Of a stretch of DNA of 64,000 nt, positions 1 to 7,686 are shown piece by piece. Under the pieces are notes generated by a model. The model did not search any database. It was not told the DNA's origin and saw only the letters and a list, made by a program, of their open reading frames with translations. The stretch covers positions 6,262,001 to 6,326,000 of the forward strand of contig NZ_CP187970.1 of the NCBI RefSeq assembly GCF_049942825.1, read 5' to 3'. The stretch's first letter is position 1. Each line of letters begins with the position of its first letter. Both the position numbers and the translations under genes were made by a program. Source of the DNA: Paenibacillus_G sp049942825 (GTDB taxonomy: Bacteria > Bacillota > Bacilli > Paenibacillales > NBRC-103111).

Positions 1-621
1 TCGTTCATAGCCCAGCACCAAGGCCAGGCGGTCCTGGAGGCATTCGAACCGGAAGATCAAATGCGTCTCCACATTCTCCAGTGCGGCTGCGGATTGAATC
101 GGATCGAACATCACGACCGTCGGAATCAGCGGCTTATCATTGTGCGGGAAGACAAGCTGTACTTGTTCGGCCATGATATGAAACGGTACATTTTGATGCC
201 GGAACGCTTCGGTAACCGTTCCCTTCACTGCGCCCAGCCATTCCCGAAGCGTCATCTCCGGATGAAGCCGGCTGCGGAGCAATAAAGGACGGGATGGGAT
301 GAAGCCGCTCTCCGGTGCCAAGGGAGGGGCACCAATAACTAGATCCTCCAGCCTGTTGTATCTCGACAGCAAGAACTTCACGCCGGACAGCAGGATCATG
401 AACACTCCGAGATGGGAATGGTTCGTCATTTCATACAATTTACCCGAGAGAGGTTCGGGCAGTGTCCGCCGGATTCGTTCTTTGCCGTCCGAGACCTTCC
501 TTCTTGTTTTGTCATACGGAAATGAGGACAGTACGGCCTCTCCGTCCAACTTTTGCTTCCAATAGTTCATGTCCGGGTAAGCATACTCTAGCTCTACTGC
601 GTCTTGTACAGTCTGCTCCAT
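1..621 (-). CDS. NRPS, N-terminal part with a C-domain-like half (partial, leaves window)
   Basis: This open frame enters at 621 and runs off the window edge without a stop, giving 207 visible residues. It reads as the C-terminal half of a condensation domain: a YWKQKL segment, then FPYD, an RYN..EDLVIGAPP segment and a FRHQNVPFH motif. No HHxxxDG motif is present, so it looks like the truncated condensation remnant that often precedes an adenylation domain in Firmicute synthetases; that next domain is inferred, not seen. ATG 621 is preferred because GGAGG lies 8 nt upstream; an ATG at 648 is also in frame. It starts 46 nt after the previous synthetase gene, in the same operon, so the two proteins probably form one assembly line. 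Confidence 0.8.
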   Translation of the reverse strand, partial: MEQTVQDAVELEYAYPDMNYWKQKLDGEAVLSSFPYDKTRRKVSDGKERIRRTLPEPLSGKLYEMTNHSHLGVFMILLSGVKFLLSRYNRLEDLVIGAPPLAPESGFIPSRPLLLRSRLHPEMTLREWLGAVKGTVTEAFRHQNVPFHIMAEQVQLVFPHNDKPLIPTVVMFDPIQSAAALENVETHLIFRFECLQDRLALVLGYER

Positions 622-667
622 CCTTGATTCCTCCACCCAGCCATTCATATTTTTGGCCAAACTGCGC

Positions 668-3600
668 CTAGAACTGAAACTCCACTTCCTCCACTTGAGG
701 GCCCCTTCGGTCCAGCCGAGTATGCTGTTCCACAGAACTGTCCGGGTTCTGCAGAATCTGTCCGAGCATATCCGAGAATTCTTGACTTAGAGACTCGATG
801 GTCTCTTGACGGAAGAGAGAAGTGCTGTATTCCCAATGACATACAAGAGCATCGGGGCTTTCATGAACCTCCAGAGCGAGATCGACCAGCGAGATTCCAT
901 TATGAAACGGATGATGCCGCACGTTTAGCGTGTTCGCATGGATCGACGTCTTGTACATGTTATGCATAATAAAAGCCGTGTCGAACAGCGGATTACGGGA
1001 ACGGTCTCTCGTCAGGTTCAGGGCCGCCACTATATCCTCGAACGGATACTCTTGATGTTCCAGGGTTTGCAGCGTATTCTCCTGCACCTGCTTCAGGAAT
1101 TCGAGGAACGTAGCCTTCTTCGTGGATTGATTGCGCAGAACAATCGTATGCACAAACATGCCAACCACCGCATCCAAAGCGCCGGCCGGCCTTCCTTGAA
1201 CCACGGATCCGATGATAATATCTTCCTCGCCCGTCCGCTTCGCCAAAAGCAAATGGTATACGGCAAGCAGTATGACAAACACGGTCACTCCCGTATCTTG
1301 AGAAAAGCGATATACCGCATCCGTCAATGCCGGATCAAGCTTGCCCGTGATTTGATCACCTTCGAACGTCTTAACGGAAGGCCTCTTGTAATCCGTCGGC
1401 AGGTTCAATTGGGGCAGCGTGCCGGAATATCGGGTCATCCAGAACGATTTCAATGCTTCCATGCCGTCCGACAGCCGCAGTTCATTTTGCCATACCGCAT
1501 AGTCTTTATATTGGATGGAGAGAGGCTGAAGCTCGTCGTCGTTCTCATAATAATGCAGCAGCTCACGAAAGAAAGTCAGCAGCGAGGTGCCGTCGGAAAT
1601 AATATGATGAATATCGAATAAAAAAGCATGATGGCCGCCGGTCACCTCATAGAGCGCACACCGTATCAAGGGCGCCTGCCTTAAATCAAACGGTTTTGTG
1701 AATTCCTTGAGCACGCCGTCCAAATGCTCCATCCCAACGACTTGCTTATGAACCTCTATGACAGCACTTACGTCTTGATGAATGATTTGTACGGGCTCGG
1801 CATCTATCAGATCAAAGGAGGTCCGCAGCGATTCATGCCTGCGGATGACTTGGTCCAATGCAGACTGCAATCGCTTAGTATCGACAGGCCCTTCAAATAT
1901 AAGAGCAACAGGAGTGTTGTACATGGTGAGCTCCGCGTCGTATTGTGTCATGACAAATATTCTGCTCTGAGCGGAGGACAAGGGATAATGCGCCCGGCTA
2001 TCCACTCTGCGGATGGGCTCAACCATAGCCGTCGACGCTCCCATAGATCCGTTCAAGAAGCTGCTGAACTCCAAGACGGAGGGATGCTTTAGCAAATCAA
2101 TATCCTTGGCCGTGGTATGCAATAATCGGTTAATCTCGTTAACAATCTTCACGGCCGTGATGGAATCGCCGCCCAGTTCATAGAAGTTATCGGTTTCGCG
2201 GATGGCGGGGAATCCCAAATACGACCGGAAGCATTCCATGACTACAGCTTCACTCGTCTTCAAACCGTGTTCTGCCGGCTGCCCCCCTTCCCCTTCCCTC
2301 GGAACTTCATCCTCCGGCGCAGCGCCTACCCAGCAGCGGTGCTTCTCGAAGGGATACACCGGCAGACTGATCTTACGATAAGCATCCCGCTGATCATACA
2401 CCCGGTTCCAGTCTATATCGACGCCTTGGACATAAGCTTTGCAGAGCTCGGTCCATGCTTGCGTATGCTCCGGATGATGGGCCAGCGAATGGAGCACTTC
2501 ATCCAATGGGCGGAAGTCCCCCCTATCGTTCTCCCGGGCCTCACTATAGTAGATCTCCCCCTGATTCAGGGTCCGCCAATCCGTCTCTTTCAACCGGTTC
2601 AATTTATCCCGGAAGTCTTCCGGGTTGTGGAGCACTATCGCCAATCGGCAGCCGTACTGGCCTCTGCCCACGTTCGCCGAATAGCATACATCCGGCAGGC
2701 GGTAGTCCGGATTCCCCGCTATCCAGTCAGCGTACTCGGCTGCCAACTTTCTCAATGCGGTCTCCGTCCGGGCCGAGAGAGTGAAGAGCATCATGGAGCT
2801 GCGGGGACTGGCCATGCCGGCGGCAGGCGGCGCTTCTTCCAGGACCACGTGGCAATTCGTACCGCTGACGCCGAAGGAACTGATCCCGCACCGCAATACG
2901 GTGTTCGTATCTTGGAACCGGAGGAGCTTACCCGCAGCAAAGAACGGGGTTTCTTGAGATGAGGGCTTTCCGGTGTTTCCTTGACCCGGCGGCAGGGGCG
3001 GCAGTATTCGGCTCTTCAGGGCCAGTATAGATTTGAAAAGCCCGGCCATACCGGAAGCATGGGACAACGAGCCGATATGGGACTGAACCGAGCCTACTGC
3101 ACAATACGGTTGGGGGCCTTCATACGGAGCCGCGGCTTCCAGTAACCCTTCCAGTTCATTGGTAAAATCGGGTGAGAGCGGTGTGCCGTTGGCTTCAACA
3201 AATGACAATGTATTCGGATGGATGCCGGCATTCTTCCATGCTCTCAGATACAGGTTCTTATAAACAGCACGGCGGGTTCCCGTAGTTCCCGCAGAGCGGC
3301 CTTCCTGGCAGACAGCAGATCCTTTCACAACGGCATGAATCTGATCCCTGTCCGTTATGGATCTACGCAAGGGCTTGATCAGTAAAGCCATAACCCCCTC
3401 TCCGCCGTGCCCGCTCTCTCCGGGATGGCTTGTGGGGAAAATCTTCAACCGGCCTGTTCCTACAATCGCCTGTTCGCACTCTCCTGCCCGGATGGACTGG
3501 CATGCTTGGTGCAGTGCCACGAGGGAGGAGGAACAGGAGGTATCGGTGACAAGACTTGGGCCACTCCAATCCATAAGATAAGAAATGCGGCTGGAAATCA

Positions 3601-4129
3601 ATGAGGCCCTATTGCCAAAGTAGGCCTGAGAACTGGAAGAAGGATCGACCTCGGCTGCCATTTGTCTGTATGTATATTCCCCGGTATCGCTGTCTCCCAG
3701 AAAAACGCCGGTGTTCGTCCCGAGCAGTTGGTCCCCGCCATATGCGGCATCTTCCAGAGCATTCCAAACCACTTGCAGGAACAGGCGCTGGGCAGGGTCC
3801 ATCAAGCTGCCTTCCTCGCGGGTCAACCGAAAGAATTCATAATCAAACATATCGATTTCTTCAAGGTAGCCATGGGGGATGTCGTACAGGGTCTGCCGGT
3901 CCGAAGCACCGATCAACCGCAGATAACGATCCAGATCTTCTTTTCGTTTGGGGGGAATAGGGCGGATACTGTCCCTGCCGAGAACAAGATGATTCCAAAA
4001 ATCATCTAAGGAAGAAGAGGAAGGAAACAATCCAGACATGCCGATAATGGCCACATCTTGATCGCTATATTTCTCCGCTAGATGACGGTCCGTTCGAGAT
4101 GGTTCTAACATCGTCATGAATCTTTGCAC
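668..4129 (-). CDS. Hybrid PKS/NRPS protein: divergent ketosynthase, carrier, condensation domain
   Basis: This 1153-residue synthetase has a ketosynthase at about 24-435, a short post-KS linker with a PVYPFEKHRCW motif near 600, a carrier domain with GGDSI near 660, and a complete condensation domain (about 715-1130) with intact HHIISDG. No acyltransferase lies between KS and carrier, which matches trans-AT type modules. The KS keeps the TDTSCSSS cysteine (C199), but the usual HGTGT histidine is Asn314 and the NIGH histidine is Ser354, so decarboxylative extension is unlikely and it may only pass on a chain. The GTG start at 4129 has no strong ribosome binding site; ATG at 4117 or 4111 is possible. 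It lies downstream of loaP and a terminator and upstream of a second synthetase. Confidence 0.88.
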   Translation of the reverse strand: MQRFMTMLEPSRTDRHLAEKYSDQDVAIIGMSGLFPSSSSLDDFWNHLVLGRDSIRPIPPKRKEDLDRYLRLIGASDRQTLYDIPHGYLEEIDMFDYEFFRLTREEGSLMDPAQRLFLQVVWNALEDAAYGGDQLLGTNTGVFLGDSDTGEYTYRQMAAEVDPSSSSQAYFGNRASLISSRISYLMDWSGPSLVTDTSCSSSLVALHQACQSIRAGECEQAIVGTGRLKIFPTSHPGESGHGGEGVMALLIKPLRRSITDRDQIHAVVKGSAVCQEGRSAGTTGTRRAVYKNLYLRAWKNAGIHPNTLSFVEANGTPLSPDFTNELEGLLEAAAPYEGPQPYCAVGSVQSHIGSLSHASGMAGLFKSILALKSRILPPLPPGQGNTGKPSSQETPFFAAGKLLRFQDTNTVLRCGISSFGVSGTNCHVVLEEAPPAAGMASPRSSMMLFTLSARTETALRKLAAEYADWIAGNPDYRLPDVCYSANVGRGQYGCRLAIVLHNPEDFRDKLNRLKETDWRTLNQGEIYYSEARENDRGDFRPLDEVLHSLAHHPEHTQAWTELCKAYVQGVDIDWNRVYDQRDAYRKISLPVYPFEKHRCWVGAAPEDEVPREGEGGQPAEHGLKTSEAVVMECFRSYLGFPAIRETDNFYELGGDSITAVKIVNEINRLLHTTAKDIDLLKHPSVLEFSSFLNGSMGASTAMVEPIRRVDSRAHYPLSSAQSRIFVMTQYDAELTMYNTPVALIFEGPVDTKRLQSALDQVIRRHESLRTSFDLIDAEPVQIIHQDVSAVIEVHKQVVGMEHLDGVLKEFTKPFDLRQAPLIRCALYEVTGGHHAFLFDIHHIISDGTSLLTFFRELLHYYENDDELQPLSIQYKDYAVWQNELRLSDGMEALKSFWMTRYSGTLPQLNLPTDYKRPSVKTFEGDQITGKLDPALTDAVYRFSQDTGVTVFVILLAVYHLLLAKRTGEEDIIIGSVVQGRPAGALDAVVGMFVHTIVLRNQSTKKATFLEFLKQVQENTLQTLEHQEYPFEDIVAALNLTRDRSRNPLFDTAFIMHNMYKTSIHANTLNVRHHPFHNGISLVDLALEVHESPDALVCHWEYSTSLFRQETIESLSQEFSDMLGQILQNPDSSVEQHTRLDRRGPQVEEVEFQF

Positions 4130-4160
4130 GCCCCGTTCTTAAGGATGATCGCCACTCATG

Positions 4161-4200
4161 CAAAAAAACGCAAAAAAATAAAGGATGCCAGGCATCCTTT
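4161..4200 (-). terminator. Intrinsic terminator in the loaP-synthetase leader
   Basis: On the minus strand an inverted repeat with 10-nt arms (4180-4189 and 4191-4200) is followed by two T tracts of seven. It sits between loaP and the synthetase gene, about 30 nt before the synthetase start. This is a textbook intrinsic terminator that would stop transcription before the synthetases unless it is bypassed. With loaP just upstream, processive antitermination by LoaP is the natural reading (inference). Confidence 0.88.
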
Positions 4201-4231
4201 AAGAAACAGTATGATGATAGAATGGAGAAAT

Positions 4232-4252
4232 CCGCGTCCTTCCCGGACACAG
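4232..4252 (-). promoter_or_regulatory. Stem-loop upstream of the leader terminator, candidate LoaP recruitment site
   Basis: The minus strand can form an 8-bp stem (CTGTGTCC with GGACGCGG, two G-U pairs) around a GGGAA loop. It lies about 30 nt before the terminator. LoaP proteins are known to bind an RNA hairpin in the leader of their target operons. The position fits, but the sequence has not been compared with known LoaP sites. Confidence 0.45.
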
Positions 4253-4368
4253 CTTCGCCCTTTCGTCTGTATGTTATACACACTACCCCGGCTTGGATGC
4301 TTATGACCTCAGAGCCGCACCAATGTACCGAAGCATCAACTGGATTCGCTCTAAGTTTGTAAAGTTTA

Positions 4369-4941
4369 TCAAGCCAAACTTTCTGCTGCTTCCGGTGCCG
4401 TCAACATTTCAATTCCTACATCCAAACATCGTTCATGCCCGTTAAATACGAGCGAGATTCGCGCTCTTTTCTTACGCATATCGATTTTTTTTATATGACC
4501 TTCCTTGCCTTTGAGCGGTCCTTCACACACGACCACGTTGGTGCTGGTCACATATACAGTCGAGTAACCGATGATTCCGTCCGTTCCCATAAGCTGCAGC
4601 AGCAGCTCCATCTCGTCATTATCGATCTGCGAGCATAAGTCCCATTCCAGCACGGAGCCCTCACGGCCTTCCTGCATACGGGGGTTATATGTATTGAGAA
4701 GTCTGTAAGATTTTGGCAAACGATTCAAATAATGGTACGTCTTTAGATTCATTTTTGTTTTGAGCAGCACATATCCCGGAAACATCGTCTTGCAAACCTC
4801 ATACGTCCTGCCCTGCTTGCGTTCCTGCAGCTTTCGTTTAGGTACAATGGCATAAACAGCTGACTCGTCGTATTGCTTGCGAATCAGAGTTCGAACCACT
4901 TCCTCTTGGCCCGTTTCGACATACAGTGCATACCAACGCAT
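4369..4941 (-). CDS. loaP: LoaP, NusG-family processive antiterminator
   Basis: The 190-residue product starts MRWYALYVETGQEE, typical of the NusG N-terminal domain, and has a C-terminal KOW segment near 133-165 (EGPLKGKEGHI). Length and position before a biosynthetic operon match LoaP, the specialised NusG paralogue that recruits to a leader hairpin and lets RNA polymerase pass intrinsic terminators in antibiotic gene clusters. The gene is transcribed toward the synthetases, with a terminator in the 240-nt gap. A good promoter lies about 130 nt upstream. A housekeeping NusG is unlikely because there are no neighbouring secE or ribosomal protein genes. Confidence 0.9.
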   Translation of the reverse strand: MRWYALYVETGQEEVVRTLIRKQYDESAVYAIVPKRKLQERKQGRTYEVCKTMFPGYVLLKTKMNLKTYHYLNRLPKSYRLLNTYNPRMQEGREGSVLEWDLCSQIDNDEMELLLQLMGTDGIIGYSTVYVTSTNVVVCEGPLKGKEGHIKKIDMRKKRARISLVFNGHERCLDVGIEMLTAPEAAESLA

Positions 4942-5067
4942 TCTGGCCGCTCATCCCCTTTAGAAGATATAACAGAATCATGCAATATCGTTCTAAATTG
5001 TTGATATTTGTTAAATTGTTCATGAAAAGTATATTTTCTAATATTTAGGATCCCTGTCTTGGATTTG

Positions 5068-5096
5068 ATGATAGCAAATGGCTTCGTTTTTATCAA
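5068..5096 (-). promoter_or_regulatory. Sigma-A promoter of loaP
   Basis: The minus strand has TTGATA (5096-5091), a 17-nt spacer and TATCAT (5073-5068), with a TG one base before the -10 (extended -10). It leaves a leader of roughly 120 nt before the loaP ATG. The rest of 4942-5138 is AT-rich with no other gene. Confidence 0.65.
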
Positions 5097-5138
5097 CAGT
5101 TTATTTTTTAACTTATTACTAACGCCGCCTTCCTCCAG

Positions 5139-5190
5139 TGCAGCTAAAAAGCAAAAAACAGCCCCCCCTCCTCATGAGGTTGGACTGTTT
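5139..5190 (-). terminator. Terminator of the MFS-tetR operon
   Basis: The outer arms AAACAG and CTGTTT (5190-5185 and 5161-5156) extend inward by U-G and C-G pairs and enclose a CCTCATGAGG mini-hairpin. On the minus strand they are followed by TTTTTTGCTTTTT. It closes the efflux operon before the loaP promoter. Confidence 0.75.
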
Positions 5191-5264
5191 CTTCTCTTGC
5201 CTTAAGGTCCTCCATCGCGGACGAAAATACTAACCGGCAGACGACGCTTCTTCTCCCGAATGGG

Positions 5265-5864
5265 TCATAATGCCAGACCCGATTCCAACTTGGACAAGGC
5301 TTCGTCCAGTAAGGCCGCATAATCGGTCTCGGGATGCTCGGCATAATAAAGCATCACGGAAATGTTGACGCCGATCACAGCCCCCGCAAAAGTGCGGATG
5401 TCCAGGTCATCCGGCTTGCGGTCCATACGTTTGGCTACCATTTCCGTGATCATCTGCATGGTTTGCGTCAAGTTGTTCAATGTGGCAGCCCGCAGCTCCG
5501 GAACGGTCATGATAAGCTGATTTCTTTCACGCATCGTGCCCAGCTCGTCGGCCGACATATCCGCCATCGTCGAGATCATAGCTTGGCGCACGGCGCTGAG
5601 CGGACTCAGCTCGGAGGGCTGTTGTTCGAATGCCGAAATGAGGAGAGGATCGTAGTTATCCATAATCAAAACGTCCTCCTTCGTTGAAAAGTAACGAAAA
5701 AAAGTACTCGGGGAAATCTCTGCCGCTTCCGCTATCTGCTCCACGGTCGTAGCATTATAGCCCAGCTCGCGAAAAAGCCGCAGCGCATGTCTTTGGACCG
5801 CCGCCATGGTTTTGGCTTTTTTTCGCTCGCGTAATCCAATACTCCGTTCCTCATCTGACGACAC
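5265..5864 (-). CDS. TetR/AcrR-family transcriptional regulator
   Basis: The product of about 199 residues has a TetR helix-turn-helix at about 18-65 (ATTVEQIAEAAEISPSTFF, then YFSTKED) and a variable ligand-binding C-terminus. It probably represses the MFS exporter gene just upstream in the same operon. The exporter stop codon overlaps an in-frame GTG at 5873, but that GTG has no spacing from AGGGAG; GTG 5864 is 8 nt after AGGGAG and is the better start. Autoregulation through the shared promoter at 7437-7465 is likely but inferred. The ligand is unknown. Confidence 0.88.
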   Translation of the reverse strand: MSSDEERSIGLRERKKAKTMAAVQRHALRLFRELGYNATTVEQIAEAAEISPSTFFRYFSTKEDVLIMDNYDPLLISAFEQQPSELSPLSAVRQAMISTMADMSADELGTMRERNQLIMTVPELRAATLNNLTQTMQMITEMVAKRMDRKPDDLDIRTFAGAVIGVNISVMLYYAEHPETDYAALLDEALSKLESGLAL

Positions 5865-5869
5865 CCTGT

Positions 5870-7399
5870 TCACTCCCTAACGTTATTTGGCTCGAATTTC
5901 GTGATTGCCTTAGCCTTTTCGTTGAGTGGAAGCTGCAAGAATGCCAGCGTTATTACAATTCCGAGTGCGGCGACTCCCCCGCACACCCACAGCATAGCGT
6001 CCATCCCGTGAACGAAGGAGGAACGCACCGATTCCAACAATTCCGGCGATGGGATTCCGCGGGCCGCAGAGGCTCCATCGGATACGCTTCGCCGCACCGC
6101 TTCCGCGACATCGCTTGACAGACCTTCCACATTCAGTTTATCACGATATACGGTGCTAAGAATAGTTCCCAGGATGGCGACCCCGATGGTCCCTCCGACT
6201 TGGCGCAGCGTCATAATCAAAGCGGACCCGCTCCCGCTGCGTTCCGGGGACAAGGCGGACATGGATACATCCATGGCTGCAGGCAGTACAAATCCGATGC
6301 CAAGACCAACAATTGAAACCCATATGGAGGCAAAGCCGTAGCCGTTCCCCAAGGCGGTAGTCGCTCCAAGCATCAAGCCGGCGGCGAGCAGCAGGAATCC
6401 GAAAGCGATCGTGGTCTTCGCACCGATGCGGACCTGAAGCTCATCCGATACTTTGGCCCCGACCAGCAGACCGCCCACAATAGGAAGCAGCCGCAGGCCC
6501 GTACCCAGCGCGTCGGCCCCCTCCACCTCCTGGAAGTACTGCGGCGTGACGAATAACAAGCCGAACATGGCGAAGGAAACCACGGTTGCCAATACGGAAC
6601 CCCAAGTGAAGCTTGATGACCGGAACAATGTGAGGTCAACGAGCGGATGAGTGGTACGCCGTTCCCAGAGGATGAATAACACTAGGAGCAGAGCCCCTCC
6701 GATGACCGGAACCAGTGCCGCGGCATCGCCCCAGCCTTTTTCCCCCGCTTCGATAACACCGTATGTCAAACTGACCAAACCCAGACTGGAGAGCACGATG
6801 CCGAAGAAATCAACCTTCGTCCGTTCCGTACTCCGAGACTCCGGCAGCAGCACCGCCACAGCGATCAGGCCGATGAGGATGATCGGGACGTTCATGAGGA
6901 ACACGGATCCCCACCAATAATGGTTAAGCAGCCACCCGCCAATGATAGGCCCCAGGGGAATCCCGAGCGAGTTGGCCATCACCCAGATGCCTATGGCTTT
7001 GGGGCGCTCCTCTTCAGTGAACAAGACGGGGATAATCGACATGGACAACGGCAGCAGGAACGCGGCTCCGAGACCGAGTACGGCACGCCCGGCAATGAGT
7101 GCGGACGGAGTACCGGCAAAGGCACATGCGGCCGATGCCCCACCGAACACTAGCAGCGCGAGCAGAAGCATTTTTTTTCGGCCCCACTTGTCGCCCAGCA
7201 ATCCTGCCGGGAGCAGCAGCGCGGCAATGACCAAATTATACGCATCCGCAAACCATTGAAGCTCACCGTTTGTTGCATGCATCTCTGTGGCGAGGGTGGG
7301 CAAAGCCAAATTAAGCACTGTCAAATCTAGTCCAACGGTCAGCAGACTGATGGCAAGAGCGCCCAGCACCCACCATTTACGATTCTCATCAGAAATCAT
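5870..7399 (-). CDS. MFS drug exporter, DHA2 (EmrB/QacA) family
   Basis: This is a 509-residue membrane protein with about 14 hydrophobic segments. It carries the MFS motif GLLGDKWGRKK after the second segment and the motif-C-like run SLGIPLGPIIGGWL in the fifth, typical of proton-driven multidrug antiporters of the DHA2 group. ATG 7399 is chosen because AAGGTGG lies 8 nt upstream. It is first in a two-gene operon with a tetR-type repressor gene. The loaP operon next door encodes a secondary metabolite pathway, so self-resistance is possible, but the separate promoter and terminator argue for an independent unit. Confidence 0.92.
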   Translation of the reverse strand: MISDENRKWWVLGALAISLLTVGLDLTVLNLALPTLATEMHATNGELQWFADAYNLVIAALLLPAGLLGDKWGRKKMLLLALLVFGGASAACAFAGTPSALIAGRAVLGLGAAFLLPLSMSIIPVLFTEEERPKAIGIWVMANSLGIPLGPIIGGWLLNHYWWGSVFLMNVPIILIGLIAVAVLLPESRSTERTKVDFFGIVLSSLGLVSLTYGVIEAGEKGWGDAAALVPVIGGALLLVLFILWERRTTHPLVDLTLFRSSSFTWGSVLATVVSFAMFGLLFVTPQYFQEVEGADALGTGLRLLPIVGGLLVGAKVSDELQVRIGAKTTIAFGFLLLAAGLMLGATTALGNGYGFASIWVSIVGLGIGFVLPAAMDVSMSALSPERSGSGSALIMTLRQVGGTIGVAILGTILSTVYRDKLNVEGLSSDVAEAVRRSVSDGASAARGIPSPELLESVRSSFVHGMDAMLWVCGGVAALGIVITLAFLQLPLNEKAKAITKFEPNNVRE

Positions 7400-7436
7400 G
7401 ATAGTTACCACCTTTCGATATTTACATCATGTTGGT

Positions 7437-7465
7437 ATTGTATTTCTTTTGATAGTCAATGTCAA
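7437..7465 (-). promoter_or_regulatory. Consensus sigma-A promoter of the MFS-tetR operon
   Basis: TTGACA (7465-7460), exactly 17 nt, then TACAAT (7442-7437) on the minus strand, 38 nt before the exporter ATG. Between and around them are TTGA and TCAA half-sites that could form a TetR operator, but no clear palindrome is seen. Confidence 0.85.
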
Positions 7466-7686
7466 TTTAAATAATCAATCATTTTATTTTTGTCATATTA
7501 GCCCTTTCTCCAGTTCTCTAAGTCACGAAACCGCTACTCAAAAAGTCACGCCTGTGGAAGCCGGCATCCAGGGAATATTTTACAATGGGGACCATGAGAC
7601 CTGCGCAGCGCCTCTCCATCCGAGCACCGGAAAGGAGGGCCGGCCTCTTCCGTTTTCCCATTCTATACCCAGGAGGAATACATGAC

